DNA from: Pseudoduganella ginsengisoli
GTDB lineage: Bacteria; Pseudomonadota; Gammaproteobacteria; Burkholderiales; Burkholderiaceae_D
Assembly (NCBI RefSeq): GCF_009720865.1
Contig: NZ_WNLA01000008.1
Span: 1 to 64,000, forward strand
DNA length: 64,000 nucleotides
Direction: 5' to 3'
This document shows positions 8,992-18,588 of this stretch, one piece after another; the first letter of the stretch is position 1; each line of letters opens with the position of its first letter. A program made the position numbers and the translations under genes. The notes below the pieces were generated by a model that was given only the letters and a program-made list of their open reading frames with translations, had not been told where the DNA came from and did not search any database.

Positions 8992-10149
8992 ATGAGCCTC
9001 CCATCTTTCCACTCCCGCCTGGCGGTTTGCGCGATTGCGCTGGCCGCTATCCTGACCGCCTGCGGTGGCGGTGAACCTGACCGTTCCGTGGGCAGCCTGA
9101 AGCTGCTGGGGGAGCAGCGCATTCCGCTGAAAATGGCATTTAAAGGGTCCGTGGTGGGCGGCTTGTCCGGTATTGATTACGACCCGAATAGCGGTAACTG
9201 GGTGTTGATCAGCGATGACCGCTCGGAACTGAGCCCGGCGCGTTTTTATACGGCCAGGCTGAATTTCGGCCTCGAAGGCTTCAGCAGTGTGGAACTGCGC
9301 GACGTCGTATACCTGCGCCAGGCCGATGGCAGCCTGTACCCGTCGCGCGCCCAGTACGCGCTGCGTGGCGGCGAAGTGGCGGATGCGGAATCAGTCCGCT
9401 TCGATCCCCGCGATGGCTCGATCTGGTGGAGCAGCGAAGGCGACCGGTCGCTGGGCTTGCAGCCATTTGTGCGCCACACGTCTGCTGATGGCGGCACGCT
9501 GCAAAGCTTGCCGACGCCGTATATGTTCAGCATGTCCGCAGCACAAACCCAGGGCGCGCGCATGAACCTCAGCTACGAAGCCATGAGTTTTTCCGCAGAC
9601 GGCAAATCACTGTGGGTGGCCATGGAAGGCCCGGTGTATGCGGATGGGGCGCCTGCCACGGCCACCAGCGGTGCGCTGTCCCGCATCACCCGCTACGATT
9701 TGACGGGGACCATGATGGCGCAATTTGCCTATCCGATCGAGGCGGCGCCGGGGGCGACGCCGTCGTCCGGTGCGGCGGAAAACGGCATCAGTGAAATTCT
9801 CGCCATCGACAGCCACCGCATGCTGGTGCTCGAGCGCGCCGCCGTGCAGCCGGCGCCGGGGCAGGCTCTCCAGTTCCATGCGCGGATTTATGAGATCGAT
9901 ACGGATGGCGCCACCGATACCAGCCGGCAGGCGTCGCTGGCGGGGGCGTATTTCAAGCCGGTGCCAAAGCGGCTGGTGCTGGATTTGAATGCGCTGGGGA
10001 TCAAAGTCGATTGCATCGAGGGGATGGCGTGGGGGCCGCGCCTGGCCAATGGGCACCTGTCGATTGTGCTGGTGTCCGACGATAATTTCGATGCGTTCGG
10101 GGCGGGTCAGGTCACGCAATTGCTGGCATTTGAAGTATTGCCGAAGTAG
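8992..10149 (+). CDS. Phytase-like beta-propeller lipoprotein
   Basis: The 385-residue product begins with a lipoprotein signal peptide with lipobox LTAC (Cys24) followed by GGGEPD, so it is predicted to be membrane-anchored outside the cytoplasm. The rest resembles the esterase-like phytase family: GGLSGIDYDPNSGNWVLISD, then EAMSFSADGKSLWVAMEGP, NGISEILAIDSHRMLVLER and LNALGIKVDCIEGMAWGP in the expected order. The substrate is unknown; these families act on phosphate or carboxylate esters. It is placed between flagellar genes but has its own upstream gap, so a flagellar role is not implied. It converges on the FliK-like gene with 12 bases between stops. Confidence 0.75.
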   Translation: MSLPSFHSRLAVCAIALAAILTACGGGEPDRSVGSLKLLGEQRIPLKMAFKGSVVGGLSGIDYDPNSGNWVLISDDRSELSPARFYTARLNFGLEGFSSVELRDVVYLRQADGSLYPSRAQYALRGGEVADAESVRFDPRDGSIWWSSEGDRSLGLQPFVRHTSADGGTLQSLPTPYMFSMSAAQTQGARMNLSYEAMSFSADGKSLWVAMEGPVYADGAPATATSGALSRITRYDLTGTMMAQFAYPIEAAPGATPSSGAAENGISEILAIDSHRMLVLERAAVQPAPGQALQFHARIYEIDTDGATDTSRQASLAGAYFKPVPKRLVLDLNALGIKVDCIEGMAWGPRLANGHLSIVLVSDDNFDAFGAGQVTQLLAFEVLPK

Positions 10150-10161
10150 CCAGGCAAATCC

Positions 10162-11109
10162 TCACGCAGATTCGGAAAACAAATCTTTGGGTTGCTGGGG
10201 CTGCGACAGCAGCACCGCCACTTCCGCCATGGATTTGAACACGGATTGCGTCAGCATGGCGGTCTGTACCCTGGTCGGGTTGTTGTATTCTTCGCGTACG
10301 GGCGCCAGTTCGCGCATCAGGTGGCAGCGCACCAGCGTCAAGCCGTTGCGGGAAATAATTGCCGCCAGTTGCGGCAGCATTTCCCGCATATATTCCATTG
10401 CAGCATTCTGGTTGGCGCCGATTTCCAGCACGATGCCGTCGCCGGCCGGTTCCATCTGGACCAGCACCTTGCCGATATCCGGCAACGTCAGTTCCAGCCG
10501 GATGGCAATCCGGGCCCGTTTGCGGCGCGGCTCATCCGGCAAGCCGGGATCGCGCGATACGACGCGCAGCACGAGTTTTTCCGCGCCCCACGCATACACG
10601 GCAAAGCGCCATGATTCCAGTTCGGACACCAGCTGCGGCGTGGCGCGGCCATCGCGCACGGCATTTTGCGCCTGGTCCGTCATAAAGATGCCGGAAGGCA
10701 GCCTGCGGCCATTGGCCTGGTCCATCAGTGCGGCGCGCTGGTCGCCATAGGTGCGTACCATCACGGCCCATGATTGCGCCATGGTATTGGCGTCCGGCTG
10801 TTGCCACACCAGCTGGCGCGACATTTGCAATTGATCGGGGCGCAGCGCGGCAGGGTCCGCCATATTGGCCGCTTGCGCATGCAGTACGTTGGCTAAGGTA
10901 TTGAGTCCCGCGTGAGACAGCATGGCGTCCGGCGCATCGACGACAGCGCCCACTGCCGCAGGTAACCCTGGGGGCAGGGAAAAGCTTGCCTCTTCGCCCG
11001 GCACGGTATTGACCGGCGGGATCACCTGGACTTGGCCAGGTTGCTCGCGGACAATTCGTTCCGGCACCGTCAGCGTCGCTGCGGGAGGAGTCAGTCGGTC
11101 TATTGCCAT
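10162..11109 (-). CDS. FliK-like protein (hook-length control C-terminal domain), tentative
   Basis: The 315-residue product has a Pro-rich N-terminal third and a C-terminal region, about residues 190-270, that matches the pattern of the FliK C-terminal domain (IAIRLELTLPDIGKVLVQME, then MLPQLAAIISRNGLTLVRCH). FliK proteins are exported, measure hook length and trigger the FlhB switch. The gene starts 20 bases beyond the T-tract of the flagellin terminator on the same strand, so it is in tandem with flagellin. It is shorter than typical FliK, and the N-terminus is not diagnostic. It could be another flagellar or unrelated protein with this fold. Confidence 0.5.
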   Translation of the reverse strand: MAIDRLTPPAATLTVPERIVREQPGQVQVIPPVNTVPGEEASFSLPPGLPAAVGAVVDAPDAMLSHAGLNTLANVLHAQAANMADPAALRPDQLQMSRQLVWQQPDANTMAQSWAVMVRTYGDQRAALMDQANGRRLPSGIFMTDQAQNAVRDGRATPQLVSELESWRFAVYAWGAEKLVLRVVSRDPGLPDEPRRKRARIAIRLELTLPDIGKVLVQMEPAGDGIVLEIGANQNAAMEYMREMLPQLAAIISRNGLTLVRCHLMRELAPVREEYNNPTRVQTAMLTQSVFKSMAEVAVLLSQPQQPKDLFSESA

Positions 11110-11129
11110 AACCCGATTTTACGAGTTGT

Positions 11130-11162
11130 AAAAAAAGAAGCCAACCGTATTCCCGGTTGGCT
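11130..11162 (-). terminator. Intrinsic terminator of the flagellin gene
   Basis: A perfect nine-base stem (AGCCAACCG / CGGTTGGCT, arms 11139-11147 and 11154-11162) is followed on the minus strand by a run of seven T. It lies about 58 bases after the flagellin stop and directly before the FliK-like start. This should largely insulate the downstream gene from flagellin transcription. Confidence 0.9.
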
Positions 11163-11219
11163 CCTGTTGTCCGGGGCGGCAAGCCGTCCGGAGTATCACC
11201 ACTACAACAATAATAGCTA

Positions 11220-12107
11220 TTATTGCAGCAGGGACAGAACCAGCGAGGACTGGCTGTTGCTTTGTTTCAGCATTGCAGTGCCGGCTTGCAGCAGCATCTG
11301 GCTCGACATCATCGAAGCCGATTCCGTTGCGAAGTCCACGTCCATGATGCGGCCGGAAGCGTTCTTCGTGTTGGTCGACATGTTCGACAAGTTGTTGTAC
11401 ACGTGGTCCAGGCGGTTGGCTGCTGCACCCAGCGACGAACGGACGTTCGACACGGATTCGATAGCAGTCGACAGCGTGGTGATCATGTCGTTTGCCGCGT
11501 TGGCGGTAGCGATGCCGGTACCGGTGCCGGCGCCTACGGTGCCGTCGGATGCGAACACGTGGCCGCCGTTGGTGCTGGTCAGGTTGGTGTGCATGGTTTG
11601 CAGCAGGGTGGAGATGTCCACGCCCATCTGCTCGGATTCAGCGGAACCGATCTGGAAGTTGATCGCCACGTTGAATTTCGAGTCGGCTTTCGAGCTCAGC
11701 AGCGTGGTGCCGCCGAACGACGTGTTCGACACGATGTTGGTCAGCTCGTCGGTCAGGGCATCGTATTCCGACTGCATTGCGTTGCGGTCGACGTCGGTTG
11801 CAGAACCGTCAGCAGACTGGGTCGCCAAGTCTTTCATGCGAACCAGAATCGAGGTGGTCTCGTCCAGGGCGCCGTCGGCGGTCTGGATCATCGAGATCGA
11901 GTTTTGGGTATTGCGCATGGCCATGCCCATACCACTCGTTTGCGCTTGCAGACGGGTTGCGATCTGCAGACCGGCCGCGTCATCCATCGCCGAGTTGATG
12001 CGGTAGCCGGTGCTCAGGCGGGTCATCGACGTCGACAAGTGGCTCTGCGTTCGAGTGATAGAGTTTTGCGCGGACAGCGCTGCGTTGTTGGTATGAAGGC
12101 TCAGCAT
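11220..12107 (-). CDS. fliC: Flagellin
   Basis: Flagellin is the filament subunit exported through the gate encoded upstream. The 295-residue product has the conserved N-terminal D0/D1 helices (MLSLHTNNAALSAQNSI, LSTGYRINSAMDDAAGLQIA, NTQNSISMIQTADGALDE) and C-terminal D1/D0 helices (SSLGAAANRLDHVYNNLSNM, MSSQMLLQAGTAMLKQSNSQ). The variable centre is short (about residues 140-205), giving a small flagellin like many lateral ones. An AGGAG-type ribosome-binding site lies before the ATG. The 200 bases upstream are AT-rich, but I could not identify a clear sigma28 box. The gene is monocistronic, with a strong terminator downstream. Confidence 0.95.
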   Translation of the reverse strand: MLSLHTNNAALSAQNSITRTQSHLSTSMTRLSTGYRINSAMDDAAGLQIATRLQAQTSGMGMAMRNTQNSISMIQTADGALDETTSILVRMKDLATQSADGSATDVDRNAMQSEYDALTDELTNIVSNTSFGGTTLLSSKADSKFNVAINFQIGSAESEQMGVDISTLLQTMHTNLTSTNGGHVFASDGTVGAGTGTGIATANAANDMITTLSTAIESVSNVRSSLGAAANRLDHVYNNLSNMSTNTKNASGRIMDVDFATESASMMSSQMLLQAGTAMLKQSNSQSSLVLSLLQ

Positions 12108-12302
12108 GAAAAACTCCTGGTGTATGTGGGGTCAAATCAGAGCAGCGTTGCAAAACATCTGCGCTCTCAGAAGTACTAGACGACCGTTTCGGTACGCACA
12201 TTAAGTGCTCGAGAGAAATTTTCGAAGTTTTTTTTGATTTTTTGGCGTTTAGGGACTTCACCCCCATCCACACCTCGTTTTTGCACCTGTTTATGATGCC
12301 AT

Positions 12303-12336
12303 AAAACAAAACAGCGCAGTCCGAAGGCTGCGCTGT
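12303..12336 (-). terminator. Intrinsic terminator after the ETF-QO gene
   Basis: Perfect nine-base arms (ACAGCGCAG at 12311-12319 and CTGCGCTGT at 12328-12336) are followed on the minus strand by a T-rich tract with one G. It lies 35 bases beyond the stop of the leftward ETF-ubiquinone oxidoreductase gene and ends its transcript before the flagellin promoter region. Confidence 0.85.
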
Positions 12337-12371
12337 GTTGCTATTCGTTTACATGAACAAAATCTGCTTGA

Positions 12372-14048
12372 TCACATATTTGGATAGTTCGGACCGCCGC
12401 CGCCTTCCGGTGTCACCCAGACAATATTCTGCGTCGGATCTTTGATATCGCACGTTTTGCAGTGCACGCAGTTTTGCGCATTGATTTGCAGGCGGTCTTT
12501 GCCTTCATCCGTCTTGACGAATTCATACACGCCGGCAGGGCAGTAGCGCGATTCCGGACCGGCAAACTTGGCCAGGTTGACGTCCACCGGGATGTTGGCG
12601 TTTTTCAGCGTCAGGTGGATCGGCTGGTCTTCCGCGTGGTTGGTATTGGAAATAAATACCGACGACAGGCGGTCGAACGTCAGCTTGCCGTCCGGCTTCG
12701 GATACACGATAGGCTGGTAATTCGACGCCGGTTTCAGGCATTCGTGGTCCGCATGCGAGTGGTGCAGGGTCCACGGCGCCTTGCCGCGGAAGATCAGCTG
12801 GTCGATACCGGTCATGATGGCGCCCAGGTACAGGCCGCGGCTCAGCCACTGCTTGACGTTACGGGCAACGTACAGTTCTTCATGCAGCCACGATTGTTCG
12901 AATTTCACCGGGAACGACACCAGTTCATCGTTGGCGCGGTTGTCCAGCAGCGCTTCGACTGCCGCTTCGGCTGCCAGCATGCCGGACTTGATGGCCGCGT
13001 GCGAACCTTTGATGCGGCTCATGTTCAGGAAGCCGGCGTCGCAGCCGATCAGCGCGCCGCCCGGGAAAGTCAGCTTCGGCAGCGACTGGAGGCCGCCGGC
13101 GGTAATCGCACGGGCGCCATACGAAATACGCTTGCCGCCTTCCAGGAACGTGCGGATGGCAGGGTGGGTCTTGTAGCGCTGGAATTCCTCGTACGGCGAC
13201 AGGTACGGGTTTTCATAGTTCAGGCCAACGATGTAGCCGATGACCACCTGGTTGTTTTCCAGGTGGTACAGGAACGAACCGCCGTAGGTTTTGCTGTCCA
13301 GCGGCCAGCCGGCCGTGTGGATCACCAGGCCCGGCTGGTGCTTGGCCGGGTCGATTTCCCACAGTTCTTTAATACCGATACCGTATGCCTGCGGGTCTTT
13401 ACCTTCGTCCAGTTTATATTTGGCGATGACTTGCTTGCCCAGGTGGCCGCGTGCGCCTTCCGCGAACAGCGTGTATTTGCCGTGCAATTCCATGCCCAGC
13501 TGGAAGTCAGGACCGGGTTCACCGTCGCGCTTGACGCCCATGTTGCCGGTCGCAACGCCCTTGACGGAACCGTCATCGTTGTACAGCACTTCGGCTGCCG
13601 CGAAGCCCGGGAAGATTTCCACGCCCAGCGCTTCGGCTTGCTGGCCCAGCCAGCGCACCACATTACCCAGCGAAATCACATAATTGCCGTGATTTTGGAA
13701 GCATTCCGGCAACAGCATGTCGGGCGCCTTGTAGGCTTTGGTTTCCGTCAGCAGCAGGAAACGGTCTTCCGTCACCGGCGTGTTCAGCGGTGCGCCTTTT
13801 TCTTTCCAGTCCGGGATCAGCTCGGTGAGGGCTTTGGGATCCATGACGGCGCCCGACAAGGTATGGGCGCCCAGCTCGCCGCCTTTTTCCAGCACGACGA
13901 CGGAAATTTCCTGGTTCCTGGCTGCAGCCAGCTGTTTAATCTTGATGGCCGCGGACAAGCCCGCTGGGCCACCGCCGACGATCACGACGTCATATTCCAT
14001 CGCATCGCGCGGGCCGTACTGTTCTACGAGGTTGTTAGGCTGTGTCAT
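12372..14048 (-). CDS. Electron transfer flavoprotein-ubiquinone oxidoreductase
   Basis: ETF-QO is a membrane-associated FAD and [4Fe-4S] enzyme that passes electrons from electron transfer flavoprotein, charged by acyl-CoA and other dehydrogenases, to ubiquinone. The 558-residue length is typical. The FAD dinucleotide motif GGGPAG is at residues 25-30. A C-terminal ferredoxin-like domain supplies four Cys ligands, at about residues 503, 527, 530 and 533 (NCVHCKTC). The gene stands alone between two divergent or terminated units; etfAB are not in this window. It fits with neighbouring fatty-acid and ketone-body catabolism genes. Confidence 0.95.
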   Translation of the reverse strand: MTQPNNLVEQYGPRDAMEYDVVIVGGGPAGLSAAIKIKQLAAARNQEISVVVLEKGGELGAHTLSGAVMDPKALTELIPDWKEKGAPLNTPVTEDRFLLLTETKAYKAPDMLLPECFQNHGNYVISLGNVVRWLGQQAEALGVEIFPGFAAAEVLYNDDGSVKGVATGNMGVKRDGEPGPDFQLGMELHGKYTLFAEGARGHLGKQVIAKYKLDEGKDPQAYGIGIKELWEIDPAKHQPGLVIHTAGWPLDSKTYGGSFLYHLENNQVVIGYIVGLNYENPYLSPYEEFQRYKTHPAIRTFLEGGKRISYGARAITAGGLQSLPKLTFPGGALIGCDAGFLNMSRIKGSHAAIKSGMLAAEAAVEALLDNRANDELVSFPVKFEQSWLHEELYVARNVKQWLSRGLYLGAIMTGIDQLIFRGKAPWTLHHSHADHECLKPASNYQPIVYPKPDGKLTFDRLSSVFISNTNHAEDQPIHLTLKNANIPVDVNLAKFAGPESRYCPAGVYEFVKTDEGKDRLQINAQNCVHCKTCDIKDPTQNIVWVTPEGGGGPNYPNM

Positions 14049-14256
14049 AGTTCTTATGGTAATGGTGTTTTGAAAGCTTTTAAAAATAATAGCACGAACG
14101 TGCGGAAACGTTTCGGCAACTTGGGCGCCATTTTGCGGGACAATCCTAGACGCTGCAATCTAATACTGGTTTTTTAGTTATCATTAGCAGCAGACCAGGG
14201 AGCGCGGCAAGACGATGCGCGGCTGGCGAAGCCAATTACAAGACAGGAGTAGCGCC

Positions 14257-15033
14257 GTGGGCATCGAAGTTAATTTTGAGGGAAAGGTCGCGCTGATAAC
14301 GGGGGCTTCCAGTGGCCTCGGGGCGCGGTTTGCCAAAGTGCTGGCGCAGGCGGGAGCCCAGGTGGTGCTGGCTTCGCGCCGGATCGACCGCTTAAAAGAA
14401 TTACGTGCGGAAATCGAGGCGGAGGGCGGCGCCGCCCACGTGGTGTCGCTGGACGTGACGGACTATGCCAGCATCAAATCCGCGATTGCCCATGCTGAAA
14501 CAGAAGCGGGCCAGATCGATATCCTCGTCAATAATTCGGGTGTGTCTACAACGCAACGTTTAGTGGACGTGACGCCAGAAGATTATGCCTTTGTCATGGA
14601 TACCAACTTGCGCGGCGCTTTCTTTGTCGCGCAGGAAACCGCCAAACGCATGATTGCCCGCGCCAAGGGAGATCCCAAAAAACAGCACCGCATCATCAAT
14701 ATCGCGTCCGTCGCGGGCTTGCGCGTGCTGCCGCAAATCGGCGTTTATTGCATGAGCAAGGCAGGTGTCGTGCAAATGACGAAGGCCATGGCGGTGGAGT
14801 GGGGTAAATATGGCATCAACGTCAATGCCATTTGCCCGGGCTACATTTCCACGGAAATCAATGAAGATTATTTCGCCAGCGAGCAGGGCCGCAAGCTGAT
14901 TGAAATGCTGCCCCGCAAACGGCCGGGCAAGCCGGAAGACCTCGACGGCCTGCTGTTGCTGCTGGCCGGCGATGAGGCGCACTTCATCAATGGCGCCGTG
15001 ATTTCCGCCGATGACGGCATGACGGCGATGTAA
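14257..15033 (+). CDS. Short-chain dehydrogenase/reductase
   Basis: The 258-residue product is a classical SDR: cofactor motif TGASSGLG at residues 15-22, NNSG in place of the common NNAG, catalytic Ser in INIASVAG, and YCMSK as the YxxxK pair. Substrate cannot be read from sequence; the family includes ketoacyl- and hydroxyacyl-CoA dehydrogenases. The start is set at GTG 14257 (MGIEVNFEGKVALITG) because an AGGAG sits seven bases before it; an in-frame ATG at 14215 would add a 14-residue leader with no family support. It is divergent from ETF-QO and converges on the PAS-LuxR gene. Confidence 0.85.
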   Translation: MGIEVNFEGKVALITGASSGLGARFAKVLAQAGAQVVLASRRIDRLKELRAEIEAEGGAAHVVSLDVTDYASIKSAIAHAETEAGQIDILVNNSGVSTTQRLVDVTPEDYAFVMDTNLRGAFFVAQETAKRMIARAKGDPKKQHRIINIASVAGLRVLPQIGVYCMSKAGVVQMTKAMAVEWGKYGINVNAICPGYISTEINEDYFASEQGRKLIEMLPRKRPGKPEDLDGLLLLLAGDEAHFINGAVISADDGMTAM

Positions 15034-15040
15034 CTAAAGC

Positions 15041-15118
15041 AACCCCGAAGAACCGTCGCGAGCGGCACAGCGGGCATCGCAGGCCGGCAGGGCAACGCGC
15101 AGCAGGTTGTTCGGGGTT
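15041..15118. repeat. Long-spaced inverted repeat at convergent gene ends
   Basis: Arms of 14 bases (15041-15054 and 15105-15118) pair with one mismatch, with about 50 bases between them. The right arm overlaps the stop codon of the leftward PAS-LuxR gene. In RNA it would make a hairpin with a large structured loop reading either way, so it may serve as a shared terminator. There is no T-tract. Confidence 0.5.
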
Positions 15119-15680
15119 ACAGGTGCACGCCGACCAGTTTGTGCACGAGTTCCGATGACGTCGCAGCACTAAACTTCTTCATCAGCCGTGCGCGGTGCAT
15201 TTCCACCGTGCGCGGACTCAAATTCACGTCCCGTGCAATCACCTTGCTGGTCTTGCCTTCCACCAGCAGTGCGGCAATTTCCCGTTCGCGCGCCGTCAGT
15301 TCGGCTGTCACCGGCCGCTTTTCACTGACATCTTCAAACGTCCAGATGCCGCGTCCCAGCGGCTGGTTGGCATTGAGCGCATGGCCCGTCACATGGCACC
15401 AGAACAGTTCACCGCTGGCGCGCAGCATGATGCGCTCATCCGAATAGCGGCCCTTGGCATTCATGATGGGGATGATGCGGTCGCCCGTGCGCTTGAATTC
15501 ATCTTGCGTGGGATACAGCATGGAAAACGATTTGCCCGCCAGTTCCATGCGGTGATAGCCGAACATCGTGGCCAGCGCGGCGTTCGCCGACAGGATCACG
15601 CGGTTGTCCGAGATGCACATGCCGACCGGCGCTTCCATGAAGATGGTCTCGTAATCGATATCGTGCAAGGCGGTGTCCAT
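15117..15680 (-). CDS. PAS-domain LuxR-family transcriptional regulator
   Basis: The 187-residue product has an N-terminal PAS sensory domain (about residues 10-120; MEAPVGMCISDNRVILSANA, then FWCHVTGHALN) and a C-terminal LuxR/FixJ helix-turn-helix (about 128-187; LTAREREIAALLVEGKTSKV, LSPRTVEMHRARL). It probably senses a small ligand or redox state and binds DNA. ATG 15680 gives a complete PAS domain; the same frame runs on upstream without a credible start. It is divergent from scoAB with 105 bases between starts, so it is a plausible regulator of ketone-body use. That link rests on position only. Confidence 0.85.
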   Translation of the reverse strand: MDTALHDIDYETIFMEAPVGMCISDNRVILSANAALATMFGYHRMELAGKSFSMLYPTQDEFKRTGDRIIPIMNAKGRYSDERIMLRASGELFWCHVTGHALNANQPLGRGIWTFEDVSEKRPVTAELTAREREIAALLVEGKTSKVIARDVNLSPRTVEMHRARLMKKFSAATSSELVHKLVGVHL

Positions 15681-15785
15681 GGCTAAGCGTAATTCTACGG
15701 TATTGTACTTTTGGAGGCCGTATTCTATTCTGGTATGCCACTTGAGCAACAGTGCAAGCTTATCAAAACACAAGGGACACCACCT

Positions 15786-16484
15786 ATGAATAAAGTTTAT
15801 CCTGATGCCGCTGCCGCCCTGGCCGGCATCATCCAGGACGGCCAGACGATTGCCGTCGGCGGTTTTGGCCTGTGCGGTATTCCTGAAGCCCTGATCGCCG
15901 CGCTGCGCGACACGGGCGCCAAAGGCTTGACGGCGATTTCCAATAACGCCGGCGTCGATGGTTTCGGCCTGGGCCAGTTGCTGGAAACCCGCCAGATCAA
16001 AAAAATGATTTCGTCGTACGTGGGTGAAAACAAGGAATTCGCACGCCAATACCTGGCCGGTGAACTGGAGCTGGAATTCACGCCGCAAGGCACGCTGGCG
16101 GAAAAACTGCGCGCCGGCGGCGCCGGCATCCCGGCCTTCTTCACGAAAACCGGCGTCGGCACCATCGTTGCCGAGGGCAAGGAAATCCGTGAATTCGATG
16201 GCGAGCAATATGTGATGGAACGTTCGCTGGTGGCCGACGTGTCGCTGGTGAAAGCGTGGAAGGCCGACAAGGCCGGCAACCTGCTGTACCGCAAGACTGC
16301 GCGCAACTTCAATCCGAATGTGGCCGCTGCGGGCAAGATCACGGTCGTGGAAGTCGAAGAGCTGGTGGAAGTGGGCGAGATCGATCCGGATGCCGTGCAC
16401 ACGCCGGGGATTTTCGTGCATCGCATCGTGGTGAACGCGACGCCGGAAAAACGTATCGAACAGCGCACCATTCGTGCCAACTGA
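15786..16484 (+). CDS. scoA: 3-oxoacid CoA-transferase subunit A
   Basis: Subunit A of succinyl-CoA:3-ketoacid CoA transferase, which activates acetoacetate to acetoacetyl-CoA. The 232-residue product has the family N-terminus ([20 protein letters not shown], then GIPEALI) and the [16 protein letters not shown] segment. ATG 15786 is the natural start; upstream extension has no conserved sequence. scoB follows 20 bases later. With bdhA nearby it forms the route from 3-hydroxybutyrate to acetyl-CoA, relevant to ketone-body or polyhydroxybutyrate turnover. Confidence 0.93.
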   Translation: MNKVYPDAAAALAGIIQDGQTIAVGGFGLCGIPEALIAALRDTGAKGLTAISNNAGVDGFGLGQLLETRQIKKMISSYVGENKEFARQYLAGELELEFTPQGTLAEKLRAGGAGIPAFFTKTGVGTIVAEGKEIREFDGEQYVMERSLVADVSLVKAWKADKAGNLLYRKTARNFNPNVAAAGKITVVEVEELVEVGEIDPDAVHTPGIFVHRIVVNATPEKRIEQRTIRAN

Positions 16485-16504
16485 CGCCAACCAAGGAGAC
16501 AAAC

Positions 16505-17155
16505 ATGGCATGGACTCGTGACCAAATGGCTGCACGCGCAGCGAAAGAATTGCAGGACGGTTTTTATGTGAACCTGGGCATCGGCTTGCCGACGCTGGTG
16601 GCCAACTATGTGCCGTCCGATATCGAAGTGTTCCTGCAGTCGGAAAACGGTTTGCTGGGCATTGGCCCGTTCCCGACCGATGACCAGGTCGATGCGGACT
16701 TGATCAATGCGGGCAAGCAGACCGTGACGGCGCTGCCGGGCGCCGCGTACTTCAGCTCGGCTGATTCGTTCGGCATGATCCGCGGCGGCAAGATCAACCT
16801 GGCCATCCTGGGCGCCATGCAAGTGTCGGAAAAAGGCGACCTGGCCAACTGGATGATTCCAGGCAAGATGGTCAAAGGCATGGGTGGCGCCATGGACCTG
16901 GTGGCCGGCGTCAAGAAAGTCGTGGTGCTGATGGAACACGTGGCGACGGCCAAGGACGGCACCACGTCCCATAAACTGTTGAAGCAGTGCGACTTGCCGC
17001 TCACCGGCGTGGGCGTGGTGGACCTGGTGATTACCGACCTGGGCGTGATGGAAGTGACGCCATCGGGCTTGAAAGTCACGGAACTGGCGCCTGGCGTGAC
17101 GCGTGAACAAATCGCTGCCGCCACCGGCGTCGAGCTGGACTTCTCCGCACTGTAA
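16505..17155 (+). CDS. scoB: 3-oxoacid CoA-transferase subunit B
   Basis: Subunit B carries the catalytic glutamate of the CoA transferase in the SENGLLG motif (about residues 43-49). The 216-residue length and the order of motifs ([35 protein letters not shown]) are typical. An AAGGAG lies seven to eight bases before the ATG. It is co-transcribed with scoA and closed by a strong terminator. Confidence 0.95.
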   Translation: MAWTRDQMAARAAKELQDGFYVNLGIGLPTLVANYVPSDIEVFLQSENGLLGIGPFPTDDQVDADLINAGKQTVTALPGAAYFSSADSFGMIRGGKINLAILGAMQVSEKGDLANWMIPGKMVKGMGGAMDLVAGVKKVVVLMEHVATAKDGTTSHKLLKQCDLPLTGVGVVDLVITDLGVMEVTPSGLKVTELAPGVTREQIAAATGVELDFSAL

Positions 17156-17174
17156 TTTTCCCCGCAAGACCAGG

Positions 17175-17204
17175 CGGCGCGGCATCTTTGCCGCGCCGTT
17201 TTTT
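17175..17204 (+). terminator. Intrinsic terminator after scoAB
   Basis: A ten-base perfect stem (arms 17175-17184 and 17189-17198; core GGCGCGGCA / TGCCGCGCC) with loop TCTT is followed by six T on the plus strand, 20 bases after the scoB stop. Confidence 0.93.
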
Positions 17205-17216
17205 CTCCGCGCTGGC

Positions 17217-17246
17217 AAAAAAAAACGGCACGCCGTAGCGTGCCGT
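17217..17246 (-). terminator. Intrinsic terminator after dctA
   Basis: Nine-base perfect arms (ACGGCACGC / GCGTGCCGT, 17225-17233 and 17238-17246) with loop CGTA are followed on the minus strand by nine T. It lies back-to-back with the scoAB terminator and ends the leftward dctA transcript. Confidence 0.93.
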
Positions 17247-17280
17247 CAAGAATTACAAGGATAGTATGCAGGCGGCTACT

Positions 17281-18588
17281 TCATGCTGCCTTTGCTGCCG
17301 GCGCCGTGCCTGCCGCGTCGTCAGCCAGGGACGGGTTGGCCAATTCAGCCTGCATGGTTGCGACATCCAGCTCTTTTTCCCACTTCGACACCACCACCGT
17401 CGCCACGCCGTTGCCGACGAAGTTGGTCAGGGCGCGGCATTCGCTCATGAAGCGGTCGATACCGAGGATCAGCGCCATGCCGGCCACTGGAATCGTCGGC
17501 ACCACAGCCAGGGTTGCCGCCAGGGTGATGAAGCCGGCGCCGGTAATGCCGGAGGCGCCTTTGGAAGTCAGCATGGCCACGCCCAGGATCGTCAATTCCT
17601 GCGCCAGGGTCAGTTCCGTGTTGGTGGCCTGGGCAACGAACAGGGCGGCCATCGTCATGTAAATGTTGGTGCCGTCCAGGTTGAACGAGTAGCCGGTTGG
17701 CACCACCAGACCGACGACGGATTTCGAGCAGCCCAGTTTTTCCAGTTTGCGCATCAGCGAAGGCAGGGCGCTCTCCGACGAGCTGGTGCCCAGCACGATC
17801 AGCAATTCTTCCTTGATGTACGAAATGAAGCGGACAATCGAGAAGCCCGTCATCTTGGCAATCACGCCCAGCACGACGAATACAAACAGGAAGCAAGTCA
17901 GGTAGAACGAACCCATCAGGGCTGCCAGCGGCTTCAGCGACGCGATACCGTATTTGCCGATGGTGAAGGCCATGGCGCCGAACGCACCGATCGGCGCTGC
18001 CTTCATGACGATATTGACCATGCCGAAGATCACGTGGGCAATGTCATCAATGAATTTCGTGACGGGTTTGCCGCGCTCGCCCATCAGCGACAGGGCAAAG
18101 CCAAACAGGATGGCAATCAGCAGCACTTGCAGGATATCGCCTTTGGCAAACGCATCAACGAAGGTGTTCGGGATGATATTCATCACGAAGTCCACCGTGG
18201 TCTGTGCTTTGGCTTTTTCCGTATATTGCGCGATGGCTTTGGTGTCAAGCGTATGCGGATCGGCATTGAAGCCGTCGCCTGGACGCAACACGTTGGCGAC
18301 AATCAGGCCGATCACCAGCGCGATGGTGGACACGACTTCGAAGTACAGCAGTGCTTTACCGCCGACGCGGCCGATTTTCTTGACGTCCTGCATACCGGCA
18401 ATACCGGCAACCACGGTGCAGAAAATCACGGGTGCAATGATCATTTTGATCAGCTTGATGAAGCCATCGCCCAGCGGTTTCATGGCGACAGCGTCAGTCG
18501 GCATGTACATGCCCATCAGCACGCCCGCCGCGATGGCGAACAGCACCTGTACGTACAGGATTTTGTAAAACGGTTTTTTAGCAGCCAT
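17281..18588 (-). CDS. dctA: C4-dicarboxylate/proton symporter DctA
   Basis: DctA imports succinate, fumarate and malate across the inner membrane with protons or sodium. The 435-residue product has the DAACS-family signature ([13 protein letters not shown], then [20 protein letters not shown]) and eight or so hydrophobic segments, with an Ala-rich cytoplasmic tail. The N-terminus ([20 protein letters not shown]) is that of DctA. It is transcribed alone leftward. No dctBD two-component genes are beside it. Confidence 0.94.
   Translation of the reverse strand: MAAKKPFYKILYVQVLFAIAAGVLMGMYMPTDAVAMKPLGDGFIKLIKMIIAPVIFCTVVAGIAGMQDVKKIGRVGGKALLYFEVVSTIALVIGLIVANVLRPGDGFNADPHTLDTKAIAQYTEKAKAQTTVDFVMNIIPNTFVDAFAKGDILQVLLIAILFGFALSLMGERGKPVTKFIDDIAHVIFGMVNIVMKAAPIGAFGAMAFTIGKYGIASLKPLAALMGSFYLTCFLFVFVVLGVIAKMTGFSIVRFISYIKEELLIVLGTSSSESALPSLMRKLEKLGCSKSVVGLVVPTGYSFNLDGTNIYMTMAALFVAQATNTELTLAQELTILGVAMLTSKGASGITGAGFITLAATLAVVPTIPVAGMALILGIDRFMSECRALTNFVGNGVATVVVSKWEKELDVATMQAELANPSLADDAAGTAPAAKAA

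Noticed and set aside
12108..12302. Search for a sigma28 promoter before flagellin
   Set aside because: AT-rich tracts and a GCAC-ATTAA-GTGC repeat were seen, but no sequence with both boxes at proper spacing.
15703..15731. TTGTAC-N17-TATTCT before scoA
   Set aside because: Spacing is right but the -10 matches only four of six positions; too weak to list as a promoter.
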